NCBI RefSeq assembly: GCF_030504955.1
Contig: NZ_JAUKTR010000005.1
Coordinates: 1 to 64,000 of the forward strand
Source: Peiella sedimenti
GTDB lineage: Bacteria; Pseudomonadota; Alphaproteobacteria; Caulobacterales; Caulobacteraceae
Reading direction: 5' to 3'
DNA length: 64,000 nucleotides
The notes beneath the pieces were generated by a model. That model was not told the origin of the DNA, did no database searches, and saw nothing but the letters and a program-made list of their open reading frames with translations. Shown here piece after piece: positions 1-10,922 of the stretch (the stretch's first letter is position 1; the number at the start of each line of letters is the position of its first letter). The position numbers were made by a program, and so were the translations under genes.

Positions 1-87
1 GCGGCGGCCCCAGCCGAACCCGGTACCACCTATAACGAGACCACCGGGCGAAGGCCCGGCGCTCCGCCGCCTCTCCATCCTAACTCC
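1..87 (+). repeat. Inverted-repeat copy A (cut by window edge)
   Basis: Positions 1-87 are the reverse complement of 33357-33443. The first 77 bases are identical, and only positions 78 and 81 differ across the 87. The similarity stops at about 88. Because the match begins at base 1, this copy may extend beyond the window. It contains a short perfect hairpin (CCGGGC, loop GAAG, GCCCGG). One frame stays open to a TAA at 148-150, but I see no independent evidence that it is coding. Confidence 0.9.
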
Positions 88-190
88 AGGCCCACGGCCG
101 TGGAGCGCTTCTTCATGCCTCGCCACCCGGCGCCCGCCACTCTTCACTAACCCCTCACTCACCCGCCCGTCGTATGATCCCCGGGTGATT

Positions 191-208
191 CGCTCCGTCA
201 GCGGAGCG
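191..208 (+). promoter_or_regulatory. Hairpin in the cckA leader
   Basis: A perfect 7-bp stem (CGCTCCG, loop TCAG, CGGAGCG) ends about five bases before the AGGAG ribosome-binding site of cckA. It could modulate ribosome access. A role is inference; only the pairing is visible. Confidence 0.35.
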
Positions 209-225
209 CCGCAGGAGCCGCGGCC

Positions 226-2346
<2,121 letters not shown>

Positions 2347-2349
2347 CTT

Positions 2350-2604
2350 CTACCGGTGCGGACAGCCCGGCCAGCAGCAGGGGCGGCGCTTGCCGTCGCG
2401 CAGGTTCTCGACGCCCCAGGCGATGCGCTTGACCCGCGTTTCCGGCTTCTTCGGGGAGGTGACCCAGCAGATCCACTCGTTGCGGGCCAGCGGCGTGATG
2501 TCGTCCCAGGTCGCATGCGCGGCCGGTTCGGCGCGGATGGCGTCGCGCAGGTCCACGGGCAGGTCATGCACCGTGCCGCCCGGCAGGCCGCTTGAGGCGC
2601 TCAC
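2350..2604 (-). CDS. YdeI/OmdA-family small protein
   Basis: An 84-residue protein carrying the YdeI/OmpD-associated (OmdA) motif: LPVDLRDAI, then PLARNEWICWV, then KKPETRVKRI, the family's aromatic plus basic core. It ends in a Cys-rich tail, RRPCCWPGCPHR. Family members are poorly characterised and have been linked to bacteriocin protection, so function is uncertain. The GTG start at 2604 overlaps the stop of the upstream COQ9 gene in a GTGA arrangement, implying translational coupling. The gene converges on cckA with three bases between the stop codons. Confidence 0.75.
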   Translation of the reverse strand: MSASSGLPGGTVHDLPVDLRDAIRAEPAAHATWDDITPLARNEWICWVTSPKKPETRVKRIAWGVENLRDGKRRPCCWPGCPHR

Positions 2605-3275
2605 CCCGCCCGCGCTCCATAGCGCACCCTGGCCAGGGTCTCGGCGGCCTGGCGCAGGGGCGCGCCGAAGTCCTTGCCGGCCTTCCACTTCTCGAAGGCC
2701 ATGACGTTCTCGATGCGGGCGGCTACGAAGCGTTCGGCCGCTTCGGGGCCGTCGAACCAGCGGATCGTCTGGGCCGGGATCAGGATGCCCGACAGGATGG
2801 CGCGCTTGGAATAGTGGTTCTCGTCCGTGGCCCTATCCCCCGCCCAGCGCCAGATCAGGTCGGCGGTCTCCCAGGCCAGCCTGAGGCCCAGAGGGGCGTG
2901 CATGGGCAGGGACAGGAAGCCGGCGCAGCGGCGCGTGGCCTCCAGATGCTCGGCCCCCGCCTCCAGCCGGGCCCGCACGCCGGTGGCGATGCGCTCGCGG
3001 ATCTTGAGGGCGCCGGCGTCGATGGCCTCCAGACGCGCCATCATCCGGGCGTCCAGGCGCCGCGAATACAGGGCCGCCAGATCCCGGGGGCCCGACGGCA
3101 TGAGCAGGTCGGCGTCCGGGATCGACACCTCGGCCGCCCGGGCCGCCGCGTGAACGGCGCGACGCGTCCAGCCCAGCACGCCGACGCGGCTGAGGGCCTG
3201 ATCCAGGATCGCCTGCTCGCGGTCGGCGGCCCACTGATCCTGGGGCGGGCGTTGCGCGGATGCGTCAGGGCTCAT
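2601..3275 (-). CDS. COQ9 family ubiquinone biosynthesis protein
   Basis: COQ9 is a lipid-binding TetR-fold protein that in eukaryotes presents demethoxy-ubiquinone to the hydroxylase COQ7. The 224-residue product has the helical N-terminal half and the family core [13 protein letters not shown] followed by [11 protein letters not shown] and W(F)DGPEA near residues 145-190. The start MSPDASAQ at 3275 gives a normal-length protein; an in-frame codon at 3311 would add 12 residues. A COQ7-like gene lies at 56231-56788, and UbiG at 35135, so partner functions are in the same window but not in the same operon. Confidence 0.88.
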   Translation of the reverse strand: MSPDASAQRPPQDQWAADREQAILDQALSRVGVLGWTRRAVHAAARAAEVSIPDADLLMPSGPRDLAALYSRRLDARMMARLEAIDAGALKIRERIATGVRARLEAGAEHLEATRRCAGFLSLPMHAPLGLRLAWETADLIWRWAGDRATDENHYSKRAILSGILIPAQTIRWFDGPEAAERFVAARIENVMAFEKWKAGKDFGAPLRQAAETLARVRYGARAG

Positions 3276-3450
3276 GCCGAGAAGATACGCCGCCTTTGTG
3301 GACCGCGCCACGTCTGGACAGGCGAAGGGCCTTGGTGTATCGCCACGCCCTTCACGCGCGGGAGCCGCTTCCGCGTGGAAAGGATTGCTGTTCGCCCGCT
3401 CCTCCGGTGTGCAGGGACGCGCGGCGGGTGGACTTCAAGGAGAGACGACC

Positions 3451-3690
3451 CTGGTTCAGATTTTCGTTCGCGACAACAACGTCGATCAGGCGCTGAAAGC
3501 CCTGAAGAAGAAGATGCAGCGCGAAGGCAGCTTCCGCGAGATGAAGCGCCACGTGCACTACGAAAAGCCGTCGGAAAAGCGCGCCCGCCAGAAGGCCGAG
3601 GCCGTGCGCCGCGCCCGCAAGCTGGCCCGCAAGCGCATGCAGCGCGAAGGCCTGCTGCCGGCCGCCAAGCCGAAGACCGCGCGCCGCTAG
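3451..3690 (+). CDS. rpsU: 30S ribosomal protein S21, CTG start
   Basis: Small-subunit ribosomal protein bS21, which acts in initiation complex formation. The 79-residue product has the full family sequence: [18 protein letters not shown], the [14 protein letters not shown] motif, and a Lys/Arg-rich C-terminal helix. No ATG, GTG or TTG lies in frame near the conserved N-terminus. CTG at 3451 sits eight bases after a strong AAGGAG (3437-3442), exactly where the family start should be. The first in-frame ATG (3274) would add 59 residues unlike S21. A textbook terminator follows at 3718-3747, so the gene is probably monocistronic. Confidence 0.93.
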   Translation: MVQIFVRDNNVDQALKALKKKMQREGSFREMKRHVHYEKPSEKRARQKAEAVRRARKLARKRMQREGLLPAAKPKTARR

Positions 3691-3717
3691 GCTTCGCCGA
3701 ACTGCACAAGGATTTGA

Positions 3718-3747
3718 GGCCGCGCTGGCGATCCAGCGCGGCCTTTT
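3718..3747 (+). terminator. Rho-independent terminator of rpsU
   Basis: Perfect 11-bp stem (GGCCGCGCTGG / CCAGCGCGGCC) with a CGAT loop, followed directly by TTTT. It lies 28 bases after the rpsU stop. Confidence 0.93.
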
Positions 3748-3758
3748 CCTTTGGGCCG

Positions 3759-5219
3759 CTAGGCCCGGCCCAGCCGCAGCAGAGTCTTCCAGTCAGCCTT
3801 GGCCGTGGACAGGGCCCCGGCCCGGAACGCCTTGCCCGCCAGCCAGATCATCAGCACCACCATGGCGACCATGACCGCCAGGGTCCCAACCAACTCGATC
3901 AACGGGGGCTGGCTGTTGATCCGCGCCGTCATCAGGAACGGCGTGAAGAAAGGCACCCAGGACAGCGCCTTGACCGCCATCAGGTCCGGGTTCCGGACCG
4001 CCATCTGCATGGTGAAGATCGGCACGATCAGGATCATCATGATCGGGCCCACCAGGGACTGGGCGTCCCGCGGCGTTTCGCAGAAGGCGCCGATGGCCGC
4101 GAAAATGACCGCGTACATCAGATACCCGCCGATGAAGTAGGCGATCAGCCAGAACACCGCGCCACCCTCGAGCAGACCGCCCAGGGCCGCCTGGAAGCCC
4201 TGCGCCACCGACGGCAGCGCCTGGCCCGCGAAGCCCAGACCCGCGGCGGCGAACCCGCCCCACACGACCAGCACGGTAAGCGTGATCGCCGCCACGCCCA
4301 GGACCTTGCCGGTCAGCACCTCGGCCGGGCTGGCCGAGGACAGCAAGATCTCCAGAACCCGGTTGGCCTTTTCCTCCATGACGCTGTTCAGCAGGATCGA
4401 GGCGCCGGTCACCACCGCCGACCACAGGATCAGGCCCAGCAGGAACCCGACAAGGCCCGGCATGCGGTCGGCCATGGACACCTCGCCGCCGGAGCGGGCG
4501 TTGGGCGAGAACATCTGCACCTCGGGGCGTTCGGACTCCAACCTGCGCAGGGTTTCGGGCTGGACGCCGGCCGCGATGAGAGCGTTGGTGCGGCGCTGCT
4601 CGCGCAAAGCCTCGCGCACCCGATTCTGGATCGTGCGATCATCGGCCTTGGCCGCCCAGACGCGCGCCTGGGGCTCGGCGGCCTCGCCGGTCAGCAACAC
4701 GACGCCGTCGAAGCGCGGATTCTCGCCCGAAAGCAGCGGGCGGGCTGCGGCCTCGGCCGCCGCCACGTCCTGCGCCCGCGCCAACTCCGGCGGCGTGCCG
4801 CGCACGACGAGCGAGGGCCTGGGCGGTGTGAAGCCCTGAGCGGCGACGGGGGCCGCCCGGGTCAGCTCGGCGCGCCCGGCCTCAAGTCCGTCGCGCTCGG
4901 CCACGGCCCGCACCTGATCCGCCGCCTGGAGCCCTGCGGCGCCGCGGGCGGCCCGCGCCAGCGCGTCGATCTCGGCCTGCCGGTCCGCGCGAGCGATCTC
5001 CTGCACGATGGCGACGCCAGGCGCCACCAGCCCGTCCTGCGGCGCGGCGGTCAGATCGACGATCACGACCTCGCGGGTGGGCTCGGCCCGCTCCATGAGA
5101 ACGGGGATGAAGGCGCCCAGCACGCCGAACAACGGCAGGGCCAGCAGCGACAGCCAGAAGCCCACGGTGCGGGCGTAGGCCATATACTCACGCCGTGCGA
5201 TCAGAAAAGTGCGTCTCAT
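3759..5219 (-). CDS. ABC-2 type transporter permease (NatB-like)
   Basis: Membrane subunit of an ABC exporter, 486 residues. An N-terminal membrane anchor (about 18-40, after MRRTFLIARREYMAYART) is followed by a large extracytoplasmic domain (about 45-250). Five further hydrophobic segments fill the C-terminal half, including a conserved EEKANRVLEILLSS loop typical of NatB/ABC-2 permeases. It overlaps the ATPase gene at 5216-5219 (ATGA) and is translated after it, so the two form one exporter. The substrate is not predictable; NatAB homologues export Na+ or other solutes. Confidence 0.88.
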   Translation of the reverse strand: MRRTFLIARREYMAYARTVGFWLSLLALPLFGVLGAFIPVLMERAEPTREVVIVDLTAAPQDGLVAPGVAIVQEIARADRQAEIDALARAARGAAGLQAADQVRAVAERDGLEAGRAELTRAAPVAAQGFTPPRPSLVVRGTPPELARAQDVAAAEAAARPLLSGENPRFDGVVLLTGEAAEPQARVWAAKADDRTIQNRVREALREQRRTNALIAAGVQPETLRRLESERPEVQMFSPNARSGGEVSMADRMPGLVGFLLGLILWSAVVTGASILLNSVMEEKANRVLEILLSSASPAEVLTGKVLGVAAITLTVLVVWGGFAAAGLGFAGQALPSVAQGFQAALGGLLEGGAVFWLIAYFIGGYLMYAVIFAAIGAFCETPRDAQSLVGPIMMILIVPIFTMQMAVRNPDLMAVKALSWVPFFTPFLMTARINSQPPLIELVGTLAVMVAMVVLMIWLAGKAFRAGALSTAKADWKTLLRLGRA

Positions 5220-6163
5220 CGGGCGGCCTCCTGGCCGGTTTCTGCCTCAATGCCGGTCAGGCGGATGAAGGCGTCGTGCAGGCTGGCCTCGCGCACGTCG
5301 AAGCGGCTGATCTCGAAGCCCCGGCCGAAAGCCGCCTTCAGCACCTCGGCGGTGGCGGCGCCAGGGGCCAGGCTGATGCGGAAGGCGCGAACGCCCGGCT
5401 CGGGCTCCGGCGAAGCCTCCACCTCAATGACCCCGGGCAGGGCCGCAAGCGCGGCCGCGTCCAGGGCGGGCCCCTCCATCTCCAGCGTGCGGGGCACGCT
5501 CGCGCGCGCCTCGCGCACGGTCCCCTCGAAAGCCTTCTGGCCCTTGGCCAGCAGGACGACGCGGTCACACAAGCGCTCGGCGTGCTGCATGACGTGGGTC
5601 GAGAACAGCACCGTGGCGCCGCCCCTGGCCAGATCGCGGATCAGCGCCTCCAGCCCCTGCTGGTTGACGGGGTCGAGGCCCGAAAAGGGCTCGTCCAGGA
5701 TGACGAACTCGGGTTCATGCACCACCGCGGCGGCCAGCTGGACCTTCTGCGCCATGCCCTTGGACAGGGCCTTGAGCGGCTTGTTGGCGGACTCGGACAG
5801 CCCCTGACGCTCCAGCAGTCCCCGGGCGCGCTTGCGACCCTCGGCCATGGACAGGCCCTTCAGCGCGCCGAAATAGGCGATGGCGTCGACGGGCGTCATC
5901 TTCTTGTAGAGGCCGCGCTCTTCCGGAAGAAAGCCCAGCCGGTCGCGCACACGTCGGCCGTCCCGCGCGCCCAGGATGCTGATGCGCCCCTCGTCCAGGT
6001 TGGTGAGGCCCAGGATCATGCGGATGGTCGAGGTCTTGCCCGCGCCATTGGGACCGAGAAACCCGCAGATTTCCCCCTTCTGAACCTCGAAGCTCAGATC
6101 CTTGACCGCCTGGAACGCGCCGTAGCGCTTCCCGACGTGCTCCAGAATGAGGGCCGCCCCCAT
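5216..6163 (-). CDS. ABC transporter ATP-binding protein (NatA-like)
   Basis: The 315-residue nucleotide-binding subunit partnered with the permease that follows it. Walker A is GPNGAGKT (residues 37-44), the signature region is LSKGMAQKVQ, Walker B is FVILDEPFSGLD, and the switch His lies in FSTHVMQHAE. An additional C-terminal domain of about 90 residues, common in NatA/DrrA types, follows. The ATG at 6163 leaves a 118-bp divergent spacer to the next gene, which must hold this operon's promoter. Confidence 0.92.
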   Translation of the reverse strand: MGAALILEHVGKRYGAFQAVKDLSFEVQKGEICGFLGPNGAGKTSTIRMILGLTNLDEGRISILGARDGRRVRDRLGFLPEERGLYKKMTPVDAIAYFGALKGLSMAEGRKRARGLLERQGLSESANKPLKALSKGMAQKVQLAAAVVHEPEFVILDEPFSGLDPVNQQGLEALIRDLARGGATVLFSTHVMQHAERLCDRVVLLAKGQKAFEGTVREARASVPRTLEMEGPALDAAALAALPGVIEVEASPEPEPGVRAFRISLAPGAATAEVLKAAFGRGFEISRFDVREASLHDAFIRLTGIEAETGQEAAR

Positions 6164-6223
6164 ACGTCTGCTCCTGACTGCTGCGTGCGAATCCTAACCA
6201 GACGCAGGCCGCGGCGCCAGCCG

Positions 6224-6252
6224 TTGACGCGGCCTAATCCAACCTCAATGAT
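6224..6252 (+). promoter_or_regulatory. Candidate sigma-70 promoter for 6282 gene
   Basis: TTGACG (6224-6229) and AATGAT (6247-6252) separated by 17 bases, within the divergent spacer and 29 bases upstream of the ATG at 6282. Pattern match only. Confidence 0.4.
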
Positions 6253-6281
6253 CGGTTTGGGGACTGGGGAGGGAAGCATCC

Positions 6282-6710
6282 ATGGGCCGCATGATCGGGG
6301 GCGTCCTGGCGGGCGCGGTGACGGCGTTCGTGCTGATCTGGCTGATGCAGCTGGTCAGCCACTACGTGTGGGCGCCGCCCGCCATCGATCCCACGGACCG
6401 GGAAGCCATGCGCGAGTTCATCAGCCGCATGCCCCTGTTGGGCAAGCTCAGCATTCCGCTGATCTACGCCCTGGCCACCGCCGTTGGCGGCTATGTGGGC
6501 GCGCGGATCGGCTGGGACTGGCGGGTCGGCCTGGGCTCTACGGCGCTGGTGCTGCTGGCGACGATCGCCAACCTGTTCATGCTGCCCCATCCGCTCTGGC
6601 TCGCGGTGCTCATGCTGCTGGCCGTGGCGCTGCCGGGATGGGCCGGCGCGCGACTGGGCGCCGGTCTGGCTCTGGATCCGCGCGTTACCGCGGCGCCCAG
6701 CGACCTCTAG
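6282..6710 (+). CDS. Small multi-pass membrane protein, unknown function
   Basis: A 142-residue protein I do not recognise. Hydrophobic segments lie at about 5-26, 58-78, 87-105 and 108-125, suggesting four transmembrane helices with a short polar loop after the first. Glycine-rich stretches (GGVLAGAV, GGYVGARIG) suggest tight helix packing. GGGAGG-like purines precede the ATG. It stands alone between divergent and downstream genes, so context gives no hint of function. Confidence 0.7.
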   Translation: MGRMIGGVLAGAVTAFVLIWLMQLVSHYVWAPPAIDPTDREAMREFISRMPLLGKLSIPLIYALATAVGGYVGARIGWDWRVGLGSTALVLLATIANLFMLPHPLWLAVLMLLAVALPGWAGARLGAGLALDPRVTAAPSDL

Positions 6711-6790
6711 CGCCCGGCGTCCCCTCGGAGGCTTTAACCAGACTTTCGGAACCTTGTGGTTGAACTCGGGCGAATTGTCTGAGGCCGTTG

Positions 6791-8455
6791 ATGCGCTCAA
6801 CCACCATGCCGACCTCTGCCGCCGCCCCTCGCCGGCCCGCCTCGGCCGCCGGTTTCACGACCGATCCCCGGATGCTGGCGGCGCCCATGCTGCTGGGCGC
6901 GGTAGTGTGCCTGATGGTGATCGCGGCCCTGGCCACCAGCCGCTCCGCCGGCCTGGTGGCGGCCCTGTGGCTGGCCGGCGGCACCGCTGCGGGCGGCTGG
7001 ATGCTGGCCCCGCGCCGCCCGGCGGCGAACATCTGCTACGGCGCCATGCTGGGCGCCGCCTTCCTGACGGGCAATCTGCTCGCGGGCAACCCGGCGCCGC
7101 TGGCCTTCATGTTCACCTGCGCCAACATGCTGGAAGTGACGGCGGCCGTATTCCTTGTGCGGCGGTTCGCCCCGCGCATGAGGGTCCAGACCGTCAAGGG
7201 CCTCGGCCGCTTCCTGCTGGCCTCGGCCGTGATCGCCCCCGCCCTCGGCGCCGGCGTGGCGGCCGTAATCCTCAGCAACCTTGGCCGGGGCGAACTCTGG
7301 CCCATGTTCCAGACCTGGTGGCTGGGTCATGCGCTGAGTTTCGCCGTGGTGCCGCCCTTCATGATCGCCGGCAGCCGCTATCTGAAGGCGGGGCTGCAGT
7401 GGCGGGTGATGGCGCAGCATCTGCTGGCGCTGGGCCTTGTGGGCGCAGTGGCGACCCTTGTGTTCACCAACGAGAAGGCCCCCGGATCCTTCCTGATCCT
7501 GCCGTTGATGATCTTGGTGGCGTCCCGCGCCCGCGTCGCCGGCGCCGCCGCCGCGCTGGTTCTGGTTGCGGCCATAAGCATCCTGCTCACGCGAGCGGGA
7601 CAGGGGCCGCTGCATGTTTACGGCCTCAGCCTGCTCACAACTGTTCAACTGGCGCAGCTTTTCGTCCTGACTGGCTGTCTGCCCGCGCTCTGGGTGGCGG
7701 CGTTGCTCGAGGAACGCGACGAACTCGCCCGCCAGGCTCGCGCCGGTCAGCTGCGCGCCGAGCGCGCCAGCGACAGCAAGTCGCGCCTGCTGGCCAATGT
7801 GGCCCACGAGATCAAGAGCCCCATCGCCGGCGTCATCGGCATCGGCGAACTGTGGGGCTCGGGCAAGCTCGGCCTCGTCTCGGCCGAGCAGAAGGACATG
7901 TCCGAGATGCTCGTGCGCACGGCGAGGCAGATTGAGAACTTCGCCAAGGACCTTCTGGACGTGGCCCATGCCGAGGCGGGCACGGTGCGCGTCAACCTCA
8001 AGCCGGTGGACGTGGGCGCCCTGATCGAGGACGTGCGCGGCGCCGTGGCCCTGACGCCCGAGGCGCGCGGCCTTCAATGGATCGTCCCGCCCATGGACGA
8101 GGCCGTCACGGTGATGGCCGATTCCGTGCGCCTGCATCAGGTGCTGGCCAATCTGGCCTCCAACGCCGTGAAGTACGGCGCCTCTGGGGGCGAGGTGCGC
8201 TTCGCTATCGAGCGCCCGGCGGTGGACGTGGTTCGGATCATCGTCGCAGACAGGGGACCGGGCCTCAGCCCTGAGAAACAGGCCCTGCTCTACGAGCCCT
8301 TCAACCGGCTGGGCATGGAGCGGTCCAAGGTGGAAGGACACGGCATCGGCCTGGCCCTGGCGCGCCGCCTGACCGAACTGCAGAACGGCCGCATCGGCGT
8401 CGATAGCGCAGAGGGCCAGGGCTGCGCCTTCTGGGTCGAGCTTCCGGCCGCCTAG
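6791..8455 (+). CDS. MASE1-type membrane sensor histidine kinase
   Basis: A 554-residue orphan histidine kinase. The N-terminal 290 residues contain about eight hydrophobic segments resembling the MASE1 integral-membrane sensor domain. The HisKA motif NVAHEIKSPIAG carries the phospho-His at about 340. The HATPase has NLASNAVKYG, ADRGPGLS and GHGIGLALARRL. There is no receiver domain, and no response-regulator gene adjoins it, so the partner must be encoded elsewhere. ATG at 6791 was preferred over the TTG directly before it. The sensed signal is unknown. Confidence 0.85.
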   Translation: MRSTTMPTSAAAPRRPASAAGFTTDPRMLAAPMLLGAVVCLMVIAALATSRSAGLVAALWLAGGTAAGGWMLAPRRPAANICYGAMLGAAFLTGNLLAGNPAPLAFMFTCANMLEVTAAVFLVRRFAPRMRVQTVKGLGRFLLASAVIAPALGAGVAAVILSNLGRGELWPMFQTWWLGHALSFAVVPPFMIAGSRYLKAGLQWRVMAQHLLALGLVGAVATLVFTNEKAPGSFLILPLMILVASRARVAGAAAALVLVAAISILLTRAGQGPLHVYGLSLLTTVQLAQLFVLTGCLPALWVAALLEERDELARQARAGQLRAERASDSKSRLLANVAHEIKSPIAGVIGIGELWGSGKLGLVSAEQKDMSEMLVRTARQIENFAKDLLDVAHAEAGTVRVNLKPVDVGALIEDVRGAVALTPEARGLQWIVPPMDEAVTVMADSVRLHQVLANLASNAVKYGASGGEVRFAIERPAVDVVRIIVADRGPGLSPEKQALLYEPFNRLGMERSKVEGHGIGLALARRLTELQNGRIGVDSAEGQGCAFWVELPAA

Positions 8456-8519
8456 GCGCAAGGGAGCAAGCGCCGCCGTTCTGCGTTAGGCTTCCTCGGA
8501 ACATCTCAGGGAGGCCAGG

Positions 8520-9371
8520 ATGCGGTGGCAGGGCGGACGGCGCGGCGGCAACATCGAAGACCGGCGCGGCATGGGCGCGGCCGTGGGCGGCGGCGGCATC
8601 GGCCTCGCGATCCTTGGGCTCATCGGCTACGTCTTTTTCGGCATCGACCCGTCGACCACGACCCAGGTCGCCTCCAGCCTCGGCGCGGCGAGCCAGCAGG
8701 AGGGCGAGCGCGGCACGCCTTCTGATCAGGCCGCCCAGTTCGTCGACGTCATTGAGACCAACGCCGCCCAGGTCTGGGAACAGCAGTTCGCCCGCAACGG
8801 CGGGACCTGGCGTCCGCCGGCCGCCGTCGTGCTCTACACTGGCGGGACCGGCACAGGCTGCGGCTTCGGCCAGGCGGCCATGGGCCCCTTCTACTGTCCG
8901 GCGGATCAAAAGGTGTACCTCGACTTGACCTTCTGGGACGTGATGGCGAACCAGTTGGGCGCGCGCGGCGACTTCGCCCAGGCCTATGTCATCGCGCACG
9001 AGATCGGCCACCACGTCCAGACCCTGACCGGCGCCAGCGCCCAGATGCAGCGCGCGCAACAGGCTGCCCGCAGCCAGGCCGAGGCGAACCAGTATTCGGT
9101 GGCTCTTGAGCTTCAGGCCGACTGCTACGCCGGCGTGTGGGCCGCCAACGCCGCGCGCGTCTCCGGCGGAGAGGTGGCGCTGGAGGCCGGAGATATCGAA
9201 GAGGGGATGAACGCCGCCGCCGCCGTGGGCGACGACGCCCTGCAGGGCCGCGGCGGCTCGGTCTCGCCCGAGAGCTTCACCCACGGCTCGTCCGAACAGC
9301 GGATGCAGTGGCTGCGCCGCGGCTATCAGTCCGGCGACATGGCGGCCTGCGATACGGGGCTGGGCGGCTGA
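8520..9371 (+). CDS. Neutral zinc metallopeptidase (YpfJ family)
   Basis: A 283-residue membrane-anchored peptidase of the putative neutral zinc metallopeptidase family. It starts MRWQGGRRGGNIEDRRG, the family's characteristic Arg/Gly-rich N-terminus. A single hydrophobic segment follows (about 21-41, Gly-rich), then the periplasmic catalytic domain. The zinc site is HEIGHHVQ (about 160-167), with ELQADCYAG as the downstream acidic ligand motif. AGGGAGG lies seven bases before the ATG. The physiological substrate of the family is unknown. Confidence 0.92.
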   Translation: MRWQGGRRGGNIEDRRGMGAAVGGGGIGLAILGLIGYVFFGIDPSTTTQVASSLGAASQQEGERGTPSDQAAQFVDVIETNAAQVWEQQFARNGGTWRPPAAVVLYTGGTGTGCGFGQAAMGPFYCPADQKVYLDLTFWDVMANQLGARGDFAQAYVIAHEIGHHVQTLTGASAQMQRAQQAARSQAEANQYSVALELQADCYAGVWAANAARVSGGEVALEAGDIEEGMNAAAAVGDDALQGRGGSVSPESFTHGSSEQRMQWLRRGYQSGDMAACDTGLGG

Positions 9372-9431
9372 AGCCTTTTCGCCGGATCGGTCTATCGCCC
9401 ACGCGGCCGCATGGCGGGTTAGCTGCGCGGC

Positions 9432-10889
9432 ATGAAAGCCGCCCTGATCCTGCTGGCTGCCCTCGCCACGCCCGCCGCCGCCCAGCCCGTCGCTGAGACC
9501 AGGTTCGAGGCCGCCGCCGCCCATACGCTTGAGCTGGCCCAGGCCACGCGTCAGGCGCCCGGGGCGCCGCCGGCTCTTGCCGTCGTCATGGTCCGAGAAG
9601 GCGCACCGCCGATGGTCTGGGTGGAAGGCGAAGCCCGATCCGGCGTTGCGGCCGATGCGGCGACGCCCTTCCCGGTCGCATCGCTGGCCAAGACCTTCAC
9701 TGCGGCCCTGTCACGCCGGCCGGCGGTGCAGGCCACCTTCCCCGATGGGTTGGCCTTGGCCGAGGTGTGGCCAGAGGCCGCCGTCGATGGGGTCAATCTG
9801 ACGGTGGTGACCAACCGCGACCTTCTGGACCACACGGCCCCCCTGGCTTCTGGACCCATGACCCTGCGCGCCTTCTTCGTCAGTCCGCCCGAGCCCGACG
9901 CCGCCCTGCGCCTGCTGGACCAGGCGACCGAGGCCCGAGAACCGGGCTTTGGTTACGCCAACCTCGGCTACATCCTTTGGGCGGCCGGACTGGAGCGCCG
10001 CACGGGCCACAGCTGGATCGACTGGCTGGAGACGGAGATCATCCAACCGCTTGGCCTTGAGGACTCCGGCGCCTCGCCGACCACAGCCGCCCGCATGGCG
10101 TCCGGGCATGTGTGGGACGGCGAGCGCCAGATCGCCTGGCCCTATGATGATCCCCAGCTGATGAACGCCGCAGGAGGCCTGGGCTTGTCAGCGCGCGACG
10201 GCGCCAGCTGGATGCTGGCCCACATGGGTGCGGGCTGGGTCGAGGACGGCGCCGTACCTGTCGAGCTGGCCATCGGCGGCTCCCAATGCCACGCCTATCG
10301 CCTCGGCTGGTACCTGTGCCGTCGGGGCGAAACGCGGGTGCTGGCCACCGCCGGCGGCTATCCCGGCGTCCGCTCGGCACTGATCGTTGCGCCTGAGACC
10401 GGTATAGGCGTTCTGGTCATGGTCAACGGCGAGGCCGGCGCCGGCTGGCTGGCCCAATCCCTGGCCGACGCTTTCATGGATCAGGCGCTGGGAGCCCTCG
10501 TTCAGACGCTGGGCCCCGAGGCGTTCCGCAACGAATTCGCCCGCCGCGCCGCCCAGGCGGGCGAAGGTCGGCGCACCCGCCTGCAACAGGGCCTCGAGGA
10601 TCCCTCGTGGCAAGGCTGGACTTGGAGCCCGGACGCGCAGACCCTAGCTGCGTACGCCGGGGGCTGGTGCAGCCCCTGGTTCGGCGAGATGCGGCTGACG
10701 CTGGAAGGCGACGCCCTTCATGGCCGGATGGGCGCATGGCGCGCGGCGCTGCGGCCGGCGGCGCCGGGCCTTTTCGGCGCCGTGGTCAATGAGGCGGAGC
10801 CGCCACAGCTGCTGACTATCGATCCCGCCGCAGGCACGCTGGACTGGGCCGGCTTCCCCTTCACCCGCTGTACGAACGGCGGCGCTTGA
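9432..10889 (+). CDS. Secreted serine hydrolase (beta-lactamase/PBP4* type)
   Basis: A 485-residue class C beta-lactamase-fold hydrolase. A signal peptide (residues 1-17, ending AAA) precedes the domain. The nucleophile motif is S84-L-A-K87, and YANLGY supplies the YxN-type Tyr. The C-terminal 110 residues form a separate domain like those appended to many PBP4*/esterase relatives. The region after SLAK is shorter than in classical AmpC enzymes, so peptidase or esterase activity is more likely than antibiotic hydrolysis. A second, sequence-distinct member lies at 45290. Confidence 0.82.
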   Translation: MKAALILLAALATPAAAQPVAETRFEAAAAHTLELAQATRQAPGAPPALAVVMVREGAPPMVWVEGEARSGVAADAATPFPVASLAKTFTAALSRRPAVQATFPDGLALAEVWPEAAVDGVNLTVVTNRDLLDHTAPLASGPMTLRAFFVSPPEPDAALRLLDQATEAREPGFGYANLGYILWAAGLERRTGHSWIDWLETEIIQPLGLEDSGASPTTAARMASGHVWDGERQIAWPYDDPQLMNAAGGLGLSARDGASWMLAHMGAGWVEDGAVPVELAIGGSQCHAYRLGWYLCRRGETRVLATAGGYPGVRSALIVAPETGIGVLVMVNGEAGAGWLAQSLADAFMDQALGALVQTLGPEAFRNEFARRAAQAGEGRRTRLQQGLEDPSWQGWTWSPDAQTLAAYAGGWCSPWFGEMRLTLEGDALHGRMGAWRAALRPAAPGLFGAVVNEAEPPQLLTIDPAAGTLDWAGFPFTRCTNGGA

Positions 10890-10922
10890 GGAACCGGCGT
10901 CGGCTCGCCATCTTTCCTCATC

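Noticed and set aside
1..150. Open frame from the window edge ending in TAA at 148-150.
   Set aside because: Most of it is the inverted repeat. Identity between the copies is at nucleotide level and gives no evidence of coding.
2592..5807. A very long plus-strand open frame opposite COQ9 and the ABC transporter genes.
   Set aside because: Antisense shadow: its product is a His/Gly/Arg/Gln mixture without domains, whereas the opposite strand encodes recognisable proteins.
6733..6739. TTAACC half-sites resembling CtrA boxes (also near 27609).
   Set aside because: Only half-sites, without the second TTAA seven bases away; such hexamers are expected by chance.
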